Source: Maratus speciosus (taxonomy: Eukaryota; Arthropoda; Arachnida; Araneae; Salticidae). Taken from it: 64,000 bases of DNA. The position numbers and the translations under genes were made by a program. Shown piece after piece: positions 1 to 12,800 of this stretch. The DNA is taken from assembly GCA_963932465.1 (NCBI GenBank), contig OZ010791.1:322396283-322460282 (forward strand), given 5' to 3'. The notes beneath the pieces are model-generated. The model saw only the letters and a program-made list of their open reading frames with translations, did no database searches and was not told the DNA's origin. Every line of letters begins with the position of its first letter. The first letter of the stretch is position 1.

Positions 1-1690
1 CCCCCCCCCCCTATTGACCCAATTGCCAAGACCTAATCTTACTGACAAACATTGAATGTTCAATGACATATTCATTATTAAAATATAAACACAGAGTGTA
101 TGTGTGTATGTAACATTCTTTGTCTACCAGCTCACATTCACGACAAGTATTAAACTAAGTAATCCATTGAAAAATGTTATGCTGCATTAAGTAGACAAAT
201 CAATCTTATTTTAGTATTCTTTTTAATATATCTGTATTTTAAGTTCATACTTTCAATCCTAAAACAAACTTTAAACTAGTTTTTTTTTTTGTATTTTTTT
301 CATTTGGATAAGTCCCTTTATCCTCTTGAAGTAAAAAAAAAAAAAAAAAATAATTCTGTTATAGTCATAGCGTAAGCGAAAGGAAAAGTTTATCTCTTCT
401 AATAATTTTCTTTCTACCATATAGTTTGCAAATACTTTGAATGAAAAAATGCATAACTGAGAAAAAGCGTCTTTATATATCTATTTTTATTCAAAATTCT
501 TTGACTTCAAAAGCTTATTATTTTGAATGAGAGAAAATAAAAGAAGTTTAAAATAAATAAGAAACGCTTTATAAAGAAATTAAAAGAAGAATGAAAAATA
601 GAATTTGACCAATATTTGATTTTTTTTTTTTAATGGCGTATAAAGAGATGCGACGGGAAAACCTTGTAGAAAGAAATGAGATAAGTAAAAAAGTATTTTA
701 CTTATTCAATTCGGTTAAAGTTACAATTATTATTGCGTACTATAAGAGCAAAAATAATGCGACTAAAGATATTTATGAAGTTGATTTATGTGTGGAAATG
801 CTGCTTTATGAAATTATTATCTTTTTTAAGAAAAAAAAATCCATGAATTTATTCAATGGTTTTTGTTTATTTATTTTATTCGTCTACTGAAATCATTTGT
901 GGAACAAGCATTAACGTTCAAATCGGAAATAATTTTTATTAGTCGATAACTTAATTTTCGACTATTTTTTATTACTATTAATTTTTGACTATTACAAATA
1001 TTTAGCTTTATATATAGAAAATACATGAAACATGTTATTTATATCAAATATTTAATAAATTCTATATAACTTTATTAAAAAGAAATCAAACTTTTTGCTT
1101 TGAGAAATCTGGCTTTTTATCAATAATAGAATTTTGACTATGGCCCTCCTTTTTTTTTTTGACTATTAGATATTTTTACCTTGGCTGCCTCCCCCCCCCC
1201 CCCGCTCCCTCAAAAAACTTGAAATATGACACTCTTTTCAAATGTATAACAAAGTCAATATAAATTTATTAATTACTAATCAAATAAAGCAATTCGTTTG
1301 GAGAAATTTGACTTGTTTTTTGACTGAAATTTTTAGCTTGAACAAAAGAAATGCATTAAGCATGATATTTATTTTCCAGTGTATAACAAACTTAACATAA
1401 TATTAAAAAGTACAAATCAAATTAAAAATTTTGTTTGGAGAAATCTAATTTTCATCTAAAATGTTTTTAAACGGTTGATATATTTCTTAGTTGATCATGT
1501 CTATAATCAACTCCGAAGGTAAACAGCCTTCATAAATTTTGAAGATGACTTAACGCAACTCGTATTTTCACGTGCCATTAAATTTTCAATCCAAATATTT
1601 CCATTATACCATCCAGTCCATAAAGTTAAGATATCGAAGCCTTTCTCTTTTACCAAATACATCATTTTGATGATCGCTTTTCGTGCAACG
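1..1690. other. AT-rich non-coding stretch with decayed tandem repeat
   Basis: No gene is supported. The stretch opens with a run of 12 C and holds a run of 13 C at 1191-1203 plus several A and T runs. Between about 1000 and 1455 there are imperfect repeats: a block beginning TTTAGCTT at 1004 recurs at 1331, and the phrase TTTGGAGAAATCT, or a near variant, recurs near 1100, 1298 and 1434. This reads as an old local tandem duplication. A short minus-strand ORF at 1507-1695 lies just downstream of the exon candidate at 1706-2053 and may simply be its 3' flank. Confidence 0.5.
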
Positions 1691-1705
1691 AACATTTCCT
1701 GTCAT

Positions 1706-2053
1706 TTAAAGATATGTTGGTGACAGTGCTTTTTGAATGCTCGAAGGGGAATGATCAAAGGGGGAGGGGGGGGCATCGATTTCAAATTCTTGGCAAGATA
1801 TAAAGGATGAGCGTTCGGGAATAATAGGTAAGCCCTCCTCCTCTGCGGAGTTGATGGATTGGCGCCTCATAATGCCGGGGCTCGTCTGACCGGCGTCTTC
1901 ATATTTCTGCTGAATCGAGAGGGCGCAACAAGTAGCCTTACTTTGCTGCAACCTGTTGGCAACGTTGCAGAAAACTGAAAGTATAAGATGGATAAGCAGG
2001 TTCCCAAAATTGATTAATAATGTTAGATATGTATTCACATCTGACTGAGGCAA
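1706..2053 (-). CDS. Candidate host coding exon, product not recognised
   Basis: This 115-codon minus-strand ORF stands out because its middle (about residues 34-95) uses GC-rich third positions in an otherwise AT-rich region. It encodes a low-hydrophobicity stretch containing RRQSI, a possible basophilic-kinase site, then an EEE acidic patch and a Pro/Ser-rich tail (PPSPFDHSPSS) before the stop at 1706. The upstream part, about residues 1-33, is AT-rich and may be intron. A possible splice acceptor (pyrimidine-rich, ending in CAG) lies at about 1950 on the minus strand. About 85 bp around 1880-1965 is clearly related to 54210-54300. I do not recognise a family. It could be a terminal exon of a host gene, a retrocopy fragment, or part of an unknown repeat. 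Confidence 0.3.
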   Translation of the reverse strand: MPQSDVNTYLTLLINFGNLLIHLILSVFCNVANRLQQSKATCCALSIQQKYEDAGQTSPGIMRRQSINSAEEEGLPIIPERSSFISCQEFEIDAPPSPFDHSPSSIQKALSPTYL

Positions 2054-2059
2054 TAGAGC

Positions 2060-5000
2060 CGAGATTTACATTCCACAGATACATAATTTCTAGAATAGAT
2101 TAAACTGTTACTACTTCTTCTGATGCTAGTACTTCTACTAAAAATAAAATTAATATTGTGTATTTTTATTAATATCTGGGGTTCCCAAACTTTTAGACTT
2201 TAATAGAAATTAATAATTTCACAGTACCGCCGATAATAAAGGTAATTAGTAACCTTTAAAATTATGTTATTATATAACTAAATAAATACTCTGATATCGT
2301 ATTTAACTGATATTCGAATAAGAACGAACATAATTTTAATGCAAGATTAACTCAATTTACAATCAGGTAAATTGGATATATGTATTTTTTTTAAATACAA
2401 ATGAAACCGAAAAAGTTATGCAGCAAATTTTAGAATGAATTATTATTGATTTCTTTTGAAGGGGAGAAATGCATATTATTCTTGGAATTCATCAGTGTTG
2501 CAAATTTGGGTGTTCCTCCTAGATTTAGGAGAAATAGTTATAGCTGGAAGAGGGGTATTTTAAGGAGACGGTGGACGTTTAAATTTTTTTTTTTTCATAA
2601 TAGAGATTTGAAATTTTGTGCAAATATACATTTTACCATAAATATATAGAATACCTTAAAAGAAATTTCCAATCTTATTATAATTTTAAGATCTTTTAAA
2701 AAAATTAAAATTTTGAAACGAAATTTTAAAATGCTCCTTGCGTTTTAATTTTTTAGATATTTCCTCGATGTTGGATTTTAATCACGTAAAACTCTATTAG
2801 AAAAAAATCTGTGTATCTAATTTTAATCCTTTAAATAGTTAATTTTATAGAGATATTTTTCTGAATTCCATATCGATTTTCATCAAAATCCTGCCTTATA
2901 ATAAGTTAAAAATCAAATTTAATTGTCTTAATGAAGTTGAATTTTAAAATTCACACACAGTTTATTTTTAAGCAATATCAGAATTTTTCCTTTTCAGTTT
3001 CATGAATTTTGATCAAAAATTAAATAGGAAGGAGCATTTCAAAAATTTAAAAAAAGCTGAAAAAGAGCATTGAGAAAACAGATTTAAAGTATATTAAAAG
3101 GCCAGAAAATTGTTTGTGAACAAAATTAAAACTGTTGTAACTTTGCTTGGGTCGATTTGTGCTCAAATAAAGGTCCACGGTTCCCTTAAGGAGGTAAAAT
3201 GTTTTCGGGGAAAATAATTCTTTACGGAATCGTACATGATTGGGGAGGAATCCGTCATGGTTAGGCTTCTGTTTTAATAGTACAGTTATATAATATTCCT
3301 TATGTTGCAAACGTGACATTTTCAGTTTAAGATATAATTCCGTCATAAACAGGTTCTATCTTACCAGTTTTCCCTTTGAAACAGTGTATTAAACTTATTG
3401 ATGTAATTAAAGATTAAGAAATCTTGGAAAGTATAATTGTAATGATAAATGAATACCAATCTTGCATGCCATTTCCTGCTTGTCTTACAACTATTTCCGG
3501 TTTATTACAGATCTTTCTCATACAAATGGTTATAAAAGTCATATAACGAGAATTAAAAAAATATTTTTTAGTTTTACACAGATTTTCAAAACTGATATAC
3601 CGCATATATTATATACGCCTGCAGGTCGCCAAGCAGTTTTCACATACCGTACTTCACTCAGAATCCTTTGGAAACATTATGAGCTGCAATAGATTTGAAC
3701 ATGGCACTCGGAGTACGCCCTTCTATATCGCTTCTTTTTATGTGATATCACTTCTTTTTATCACTGACGTTTTAGATTTGCGGCTTAGCGGGATTTACGA
3801 GTTGTTTTTAAATGAGATATCACTTCTTTTTACAAGGAATTTTGTTTGCATTGTACCTATTTCATTTTAATACAGAAAAGAAAAAAAATGATAGAGGTAA
3901 AAAAATAATTTAATAGTGATGCTATAAACATTTCAAATGTGTAATATGTTTAATAAGATATAATATTGGACTATTTTAAAATCATTCAAAACCATTTTAT
4001 CGATTCTTACTCATCTCACAAGAATTCATTTATTTTTGAGAAATAAGAAAATGTGACGAACAAAACTGCGATATTTTTTTGTTGTTCTACAATCTATAAT
4101 GTTATTAATTAACTCAGCAAGTATTTTATCGTGATAACTTTTGAACCGATGCCTTTTCATTTTTGAAATTCATGTCAATTTATAATATGTAAAGACTTAA
4201 ACACAGACTAAATGATGAACATTTGTTTTAGTAGCGGGCGTGTTTGAAGTAATTTTTAAATAAAATGAATTTTTTTTTTTTGGAAATCTTACGGCCCTGC
4301 GATAAGCTCTACTGCGACGCTGATTATCTGACTATAGCTTCTTCTTTTTTCTTTTAAAATGTTTTCATAAGCTCCAAGACTTATTGGATTTTCTGAATTT
4401 TCAATGGATGATGTACTTTCTAAATTCATAATGGTTAAAACGTGGCTGACAGCACATACTGAGTCTTCTTCCAAAGATTTCCCCACAACTTTCGGATGAT
4501 AATTCATTAGACAAATTATAATTTAAATCATTAAAATTTCGGAATTCGATAGCTAATCGTTATGAGATTATTTTCCCTAATTTTGGTCATATTTGAAAAT
4601 TTTCGATTATCACTATAACCTAATTAAAAATGAACTAAAGGTTGTTTATAAAATATCGACGTCACTCTTTAAATAACAAGTCCAAAATAATAGAGTTGAT
4701 TAGTTTTGGAGCTCTCCTTTTTTGTCTTTTAAAATGATAAGTTAAAATTTATTTGATATGAAAAGATTGTAACATTGAATCAAAAGTTATTTAATGAAAA
4801 AAAACTTTGCTGACTAAATTACCTTTGCAAAATGCTTAAATTGAATAAATTGCATTTTGACCGCTGAAAAAAAAAAAGTACATCTGCAGTCTACATATAG
4901 AAAGACAGACAGAAAAAAAAATTTGAAAGCCCGTATGAAAGTAAAAAAAAATAATCAGTTTGCAAGTAAACGAAATACAAAAATTATAATTTATCCAACA

Positions 5001-6730
5001 CTAGCAGGCTAAGCCCACTGCGCTGATCTATTTTTCAAAACAAAACATGAATTTGACTTTGTATTTTAAAGAAACATGGACCTCGAATACCCTTTTGCAT
5101 TGCTGAAAACGATACGAACGCTATTGTGCTGTTTATTATCTTATAATTCGACAAAATTTTGGCTTTTAAGACAAAATCGTTTAGTTGATCCTTTATAGTA
5201 GAGTTTGGTAGAGAAAGGCAGTTATGACAACATCAGTTTAAATATTCTCTAGTGACCACACAACTAAAATAGAGAATATTATAATAATTGCAGAGATTGA
5301 CCATAGAGTTTAAATAATTTTTCAGGTGATTCATTTTCATTTGATAGTTTTTGATCTACCTTTCAGCTTGATGATATGTGTGGCTCTAACAACTTGAATA
5401 CATCCTCATTCTACATTATATTATATTTCGCAACATATATCTTCTCTTGACAGACCTATCAGAGTTTTCGATGTTTGGGTTCCAGCAGAATAAATAAAGT
5501 CAAAATCTAATAAATTGTTGGCACACAAAGCACGGTGTTGAACTCCTGTATTTAAAAGAAAAATAAAGCATAAAAAACTTGGATTTTTGAAGCTGAATTG
5601 TTTTAAAAAATTAAATGACGTCATTTTCACTGGCTTTTCATTTTATAGATCAGTTGCAATCATTTAAAATTTAACATGGAAAACTTCTGAATCTTCCTTA
5701 ATCGGTCAATAGCGAAATTTGATGTCACGCATTAGAAGTATTTCCAACGATATGGTTGTAAATGTAACAGAGTCTACGTTCCATTAAATTATGTCAAACA
5801 GCTATTAACACAGTTATTGATCTTTCACCATCAAATCTCCATACCTTAAATAAAACTGACAATTATAAACAGCATTATTTATGCAAAAGTTTTAATAATA
5901 ATATTTTTGGTAAACATTTGAACCGAAGATCTTTGAATTTTTCTAATGAACATAATAACACGTAGAGATAAATACATTTACTATTCCCTTTATATTAAAA
6001 ATTAAATTATACGTCGATATGTTACTTAAGTATTCCCGGTAATGAAAATAATTATTTATTTGTCACTAAATTTAGCTGATAGAGATGTGCGTCAGCCAAA
6101 ATTGCTTTATAACTATCAAATTTTATCCAATCAGCATTTTATTTATTTTTTCTTATATTTCGCTAACTGATAAATTTACAAATATTGTCCCATGCATTGG
6201 CGTTACAAAGTTTTGCCGTACATTGCAAGTATTGCTTTTTTGGTGATATTACAATAACAGAAAATGAAAATTACATAATGCTAAATTATGTTCGTTTTCT
6301 TCGTAAAAAAACATAAATATACTAATCGCTAATTACAAAATCCATTCGATATTCTGTAATCTTCAAATACAAATAAAACTTCTAATAATATAGAAGAAAC
6401 ACCAATTAGCTGGTGACTAGAAAGATTACGGGAAATTAATCCAATATATTTTAAATACCTTCCTAAAAAACAGAAGATATGCCGAAAAATTAAAACGAAA
6501 TGTTGAATTACAAACAATATAGAAAATTTACGGAAGAGTTCCGTATCCTGTTCTGGTTGGCGCGATTGGCGAAGAAATCCAAAATGGCGCCGAAAGACCG
6601 TGTTAGCAAATTTTTCAAGAGGCGGAAAAACATGGCTTTAAATTTTTATAAACATATATTTTTGTATTATGAACATGATATTTGTATTATTTTTTTATAT
6701 ATTATGTATGTAATTATATATATATAGAGA
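2060..6730. other. AT-rich non-coding stretch
   Basis: I see no supportable gene. ORFs here are short and made of Lys, Asn, Ile and Phe codons typical of random AT-rich DNA. Around 3725-3835 the phrase ATATCACTTCTTTTTA occurs as short scattered repeats. Homopolymer runs are common. Nothing was recognised as an RNA gene. Confidence 0.5.
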
Positions 6731-6738
6731 GATATATA

Positions 6739-8414
6739 GAGGAGAAGGTCCAAATACCAGCTACTAGGTGTTCTGAGAACTGAGGGCAGCGCAGCCTAGC
6801 GGTGATAGGCAGAGTTTGTAACTTTAACTGAGAGAAGAAAGTTACGAAAAGTACGTCGCTGAAGTCTGTGTCATTTACAAATAGTAAATGCAAAAGTGTC
6901 GAATCTGTGTAATTTGGCACAACAAAAGTTTTTCAGATATGTGTTTCTCATTTTTTAAAAATAACTGATCGTATATTGGCTTGAATTGGTGATTAAGTTA
7001 TTTTCTAGACTATTCTATTTAACTTTCATTTGCCACGCGCACAGTATTGGTATTTTATTATATGAATGCGTAATACTGGTTTTAACTTAAACATAGCAGT
7101 GGTCCGAATACCGGCTACCTAGAGTGCTCTAAATACCGGCTAGCCGGTATTTGGACCTCTTTCGGTTTCTCTGTTTGAAGGGGAGGAAAATAAATTAATT
7201 AAAATAGTTCCATAATTAATAAATTAATTTAAATGGTTCAGAAATAGTCCCCGTCCCATTTCGCAATATGAAAAAAGCAACCATGGCCGTATTTCTTCAG
7301 GAGCGACACTGGTTACCGGATCACTTTCCAAAAAAGAGCTGTTGGACACTACAAAACTGCCTGTAATAAATGTGAAGAGAAAGAAAAAAATGACGGAGTA
7401 AACCAGGCGTAAGAGGCAGAAATTTGATTTTAACCCTCTCGCTGCGCAACCCGAGATTTCCTTGGGCATCGTAAAAGTAGCAAAATTTGCGCACCCGAGA
7501 TTTCCTCGGGGATGCATTTTTTCCGTCTAATTAACCATCCTTGATTATTCCCACCAGTTATTTTCTTATTTTAATTATGCCTTATTTAATCGGAGCATTT
7601 CCCGGTTAAATTAGACAAAACTTTTGTTTTGAAAAACCGGTGACAAAAGAATAAAAATTCTTAAAAGACGCTCGTCGCGAAAAGGTTAAGTACGCAACTT
7701 TTGAAGCTATTTTGATAAAACAAATACGCAGCAAGAGGCCTAAAAAAGCGAAAAAGGAAAATATCCAACAGAAGAAGATGACAAATATGTGTCTTCTGCA
7801 TGGGTGCTTTCTCTGTGGACAAGAATGGGGGAGGGGATTCTTGGTTCAATGTTAAGAATGCGATATGTGGGTTGATAGGGGCTATACCGACGCAGAGAGT
7901 TATATTATGCTTTTGATTTTTTTCAGATAAAATAATTCTCATTTCAATCAGCAAGCTTTTTTTTGTTTTACACGTTAAAAAACAAAATTAGAAACATAAT
8001 GGGAAGAAGACTGTGAGAGATAGTCGAAAAGAATTTTAGAAATTTGACAAAAATACATATTTGTTAAAAATTGCGTATTTTTTCTGTGCATAAGAAATGT
8101 TATTAATCAATACAATTTATTAAAATAATATTCTTATTGTTTAATAATTGTCATTAGCTCTATTTGTGTGATCTTTTGGAAAAAAAACTTAGGTAGCCGG
8201 TATTTAGACTCCATTTTAAAAACTCAAAATTTGAAGACTTTCGGAATTTTGCTTCTTATAAACAGAAAACGCCTTTTAAACTGATTTTTTTTTCTCTAAA
8301 CAGGTGTAAGACGCGTCATGGTACCCTGTTGTCAATTTTAATTTTATTAATTATGAAAATTGTGTGATCTAGATTGAAAACAAAAGTGGTAGCCGGTATT
8401 TGGACCTTTTCCCC
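6739..8414. mobile_element. pogo/Tigger-like DNA transposon, degraded
   Basis: The two ends form a 26-bp terminal inverted repeat (TIR). The left end reads GAGGAGAAGGTCCAAATACC and the right end, reverse complemented, reads GGGGAAAAGGTCCAAATACC; both are followed by (A/G)GCTAC. Each end abuts TA (6737-6738 and 8415-8416), the Tc1/mariner/pogo target duplication. A subterminal inverted copy of the same motif sits at about 7097-7165, and another half-copy at about 8190-8212. The interior carries a broken C-terminal transposase zinc motif on the plus strand. Length is about 1.68 kb. The TIRs and TA are seen directly; the pogo/Tigger assignment is inferred from the zinc motif. Confidence 0.7.
7255..7925 (+). 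pseudogene. Fragments of pogo/Tigger-like transposase C-terminus
   Basis: Only broken pieces remain. A plus-strand frame at about 7255-7400 reads a Ser/Thr and Lys-rich tail ending KRKKKMTE. A basic stretch KRPKKAKKE lies near 7730-7760. At 7789 one frame reads CVFCMGAFSVDKNGGG; a frameshift then leads to WVQC-stop-ECDMWVDRGY. Together these match the C-terminal Cys-x2-Cys / W-(V/I)-x-C-x2-C-x2-W-x-H zinc-ribbon or PHD-like motif seen at the end of many pogo/Tigger-type transposases. At least one in-frame stop and one frameshift make it a pseudogene. I did not find the catalytic DDE core. Confidence 0.45.
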
Positions 8415-8419
8415 TACAT

Positions 8420-8954
8420 ATAAAGACATATTATATACACATATGAATAAATATACTATATACTTATACATATTTTTATAATTGAATATATTTCATATTT
8501 TATATCTTTATTATACATGCTAAATTAAAACATAATATTATATAACAAAGGTTAAGATATGTTTATAATATTACATCAACAGAAAAATATTGTTTAAAAA
8601 GTCCCGGAAAAAAATAATTAAACGAAAATATGTATGCAAAATTGTTATTTATCCACCAGTGGCATCAAGTAAAAAAAAAGCAACCCCAAATGCTAAGGAT
8701 CGCAACAACCACATCGAAACATTTATCGCCAAAAGAAGCTCACGGAAAAAAAAAAAACCAGAACAGGATATGGAACTCTTCCCAAAATTTATTTCAGCAA
8801 ACAATTATTACTGCAGTATGTTTATATACTATATACACATACATATAATAATAAAGCATAATTGCAAAAATATTTTTAAGCATAAAATTTAGTGCCTAAC
8901 TTTTGAAGCAGTGAATATTTCTATACACGAAATTGGCAAAAGTAGTGTAAAGTA

Positions 8955-9002
<48 letters not shown>

Positions 9003-9847
9003 AGAAAACAGGAATTCTGCTTTTTCAGAATTTAGTGTCGCCCCCGATGAAAAAAAATGTATATATAAATAGTACAAAACATATTTCAATTTTAAGACTT
9101 ACAGCACACGCTTTTATTTTATGTAAAATGGCGTCATTCGCATCCGCTTAAGGATTCCACATTTACGATCCACTCTTAAACATCTACAGTAAAGTAGGCA
9201 TAGGACGTCACTATCGCGAACTAATACACAAATGCAGGAAAAAGATGCCGTCATTAAAGAAAGTAGATACTTAAAATTAAATATAGTTTATAATAGCTCC
9301 ATGTTTTAACAGAAATCATTCGTTTATATATTTTTTAAAATAGCACGTATTTTAATTACATTTTCTTTCGGTTGGTATGAAAAATGGCAACAAAAAGATA
9401 TAATTAATATTTTACAAATATTTTTCCTTTACTTTCTACAGAAATGGAGTACTTCCGTTGCCAATATTAAGCAAATGGCTCCAAAAACTACAAAAAAAAT
9501 CAATATTTCAAAAATAAATAGAGATGCAGTTTTCAAACAAATTGTATTTAAAAGTACTTTTTTTTCCAATACGACGGTATGAACATTGAAAATGCGCGAT
9601 GCTTAAAAGTTTAAAAAATTGCTAAAGAGTATTTAATCGTACTGCTTTGTTTTACGGCTGGCTTCTGTAAGGTAACGTTATTTTTTGGAGGCGACACAAA
9701 ATAAGCTGGGAGAAAGAAATAGCATACCGTACCGGGGGCTAAAAAGAAAAGAAAGCAATGGACAATATTCGGTAATTTCAGTTCTAGTCTGCAAAAATAA
9801 CTTGTTTGGGAGGAAAACAAATTGGCAGTTTGCAGAAAATTAAGGTG

Positions 9848-9882
<35 letters not shown>

Positions 9883-12800
9883 AGAAATTAATTTTTTAAC
9901 AATATTTATGTGCATTTGCACTGAAATTTAATTATTTGACTCCAATTTTTGAATGTATCGCAGTTCGCAAAAGACTCGCGCGTTTGGGGAAAACAATAAT
10001 CGGTATTTATACGGCATGTTTCCCAACTACAGTATAGTGAAAAAAATTTAAAATGTTTGCAATTAAATTATTTTACAATGTGTATGTATGTGAAAGACAT
10101 TTAGACTAAAATTTAAATATTTTACTTCGCTTTTATGCTATTAACTGTTATTTATATACAGTCAGTATCGGTTATATGGTCACCCATGCGGTCCTGAAAA
10201 ATATGATCTTATAAGCGGGTTGACCTTATATGCGGTGTAAGCAGGAATTTATTTTAGACAATAAAATATTATTAATAAGTTAGTTATATTAGTACAATAA
10301 TGTACAAAGAAGCTATGAACATATAATTCATGAAACAGGATGTATAAACAAGAATTGCTTTACACTTAAAATTTCGAATTGATGAGTATACTCGTAGTAG
10401 TAAAAATAATCTTTTATGATGTTTTTTTTTTTTTTATCGCAGTTGTTAAAACTACTTTTTCTTATTCACGAACAGTTTTAAAATGTTCCTCAGTGCCTTT
10501 GCGATTGATAAAAAATATATGAATGTATTTGGTGCTTTGGGAGCTTCTGCTAGCGTTAATTGACTGTCATTATCATCGTTTCTATCAATGTTTATATTTA
10601 AAATTTCCGAATCTATTTCCAGTATAGAAGCTTCACCACGGACTTTACCGGTGTAACGTCACCTGCGGAAATCTAGAAGAAAAACACCAAAAAGCGTGAA
10701 GAACATTTTAACATGGCTTCCCCTTTGCCAAATAAGCAGTTTTTTACGGAAGGCACATATCTGCTAAGGCGTAACTATTGCCTCGAGATATTTATATTAT
10801 TTTCTATTATATTTATATTATTACTCGAGATATTTATATTATTTTCTAACGGATACAGCAATTTCAATTCTTTTATTAACGATAATTATTGCCAAAAATT
10901 AGTTGTTGCAACCCTTTTGTCAAAAATATCAATAAAATATAATTATTTTTTCCTCAAAAATGATGGCTATTCCTGTATATTTTACTCATAAACCGCCGCG
11001 TGAATATTCTCTATCGACTGACACTATTTGCAAAAAAATCCACCGGGTAGTTTTTAACAACACTCGAGCGGAACTTTTAGGGCCTACTGCTTTATAATAT
11101 ATATGATATGATATGATGATGAGTAATTCAAAATGAAACGGAAGAAACTATTGTGCCCGTTATTGTTCTGTCCAGTTATTGACAATCTGGAACCAAAGTA
11201 ACATATAATCCGTCACCTGACAATATCAATTATACAAGGTTTAGTAAGTGTCTGAGCAATGGTATGACGTAACTTATCAGATAGGAATCTTCCAATTTTT
11301 CTTTTTTGTTTCATCAAACTTGTCATAGTTTTTTAAGTTAAAATTTCACTGCACCTATTCTTGAAAGAATTAAGTAATTTATCTTTCAAGTCGGAAGGGT
11401 TTCCCCCTTCAGTTTAGCAGGAAACATGGAATTGTTTGTTCCACACACTTTACCGCAAATCATACAGGAAGGCCGGTTGTAGACAAGGTACAAACTTTAA
11501 CTGTAAATTTCCGTTAAAACCGCAATTTCTCGATTTCTTATTTTGTATGTAATTTATTTTACTTTCTTTTTCTCATTTGTATGCGAGAAACGTAAAGAGA
11601 GACTGGTCGTATAAATTAATATTTGCACCGTACACTTTATACAGAAAATAACAACTGTGCAATCCAAACGTTAAATTATAAAAAGTATTATACTAACATT
11701 TTATTAGCAAGTTCTCTTACTTTTAAACTTTAATTCTTATATTTTTTGTGGCCACCAGCCGCGTTTAAACATCTTTTCATGGCTCCCATTGCATTGAAAC
11801 ACGCATTACCTATATACTGGATGTGAAGTTGCCCCGCAACTAGGAAATCCATGAACCAGCTTACATTGTTTCATTGTTCCAATTATAAAAAGTTTTCAAA
11901 TTATAGTGATATTTGTAACGATTAAATTTGTACACGCTTGTAGAAAAGTCTTCTGCTTCTGGACTGCTGCGGAGCCCCTGGGAAGTGCGCGAGGTGCAGC
12001 AGATCAGTGGTTGGAAATCATGGCATTAAACTATTACATTTCAGTATATCTAAATAATATATGCATCAAAATTTCATTAAAATTTATTAGCTATCGTTCA
12101 TATTTCAAAATAATTTTGAACTATTCAATATTAGATCATACTACTCACTAGTTTATAAAGATTTTACTTATTTGATAAAATCGGCAGCTTTATTTAGAAT
12201 CTTTTTTTACATTAGATGTAATCAATATTTTAAAATATTATAATTATTTAAACCATTGAACAGTTATTATATATAAAAAAGGAATTTAATTTGTAATTAT
12301 TGTAAAAGATAACGTTTTAACTATTTTATACCGTTCCAGAAAAGTATCTGTCATTACACTGTAATTTTTTTCGACATTATTTTTAAATTTATTCTTTATA
12401 AGAATCTTATAAAAGTTATACTGCGTTTTGTATATAGGGTAAGTCAGGAATAATTGTTCCTCTTAAGACAACCCCCACCTAATTTTTCTTTTTTGTAGTA
12501 ATGATTTTTGTTATACACATCTAACATATCTACTCCAAATGTCTTGTAGAACTTCATAAAACAATTTACAATACCAAATACTGAATACGTTCACCACTAC
12601 ATGAATTTATATCATTGGTGCATAAATTTTGTATATGAGGCATTCTCACAATCTCTTGACTTTCAGTCCCTGAATAATAATGTTTATTTTAGTACATATT
12701 CTTGTATTTTTTTTTTGAAAACATCCCATTGCATGACTGCATAACTATATTAACGAGATAAATAAGTTTTAGACGATATTGGGTGTCCAAATATACCACG

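Noticed and set aside
633..890. 85-codon plus-strand ORF
   Set aside because: Lys/Asn/Ile/Phe-rich, no family resemblance, in AT-rich DNA where such ORFs arise by chance.
2178..2230. hAT-like terminal phrase GGGGTTCCCAAACTTTT
   Set aside because: Resembles the start of hAT elements, but no partner end or 8-bp duplication was found.
7224..7517. 97-codon minus-strand ORF inside the first pogo-like element
   Set aside because: The opposite strand carries the transposase-like fragments; this is a shadow frame.
8889..9089. Minus-strand ORF with poly-Phe
   Set aside because: Created by the A run at 8959-8999.
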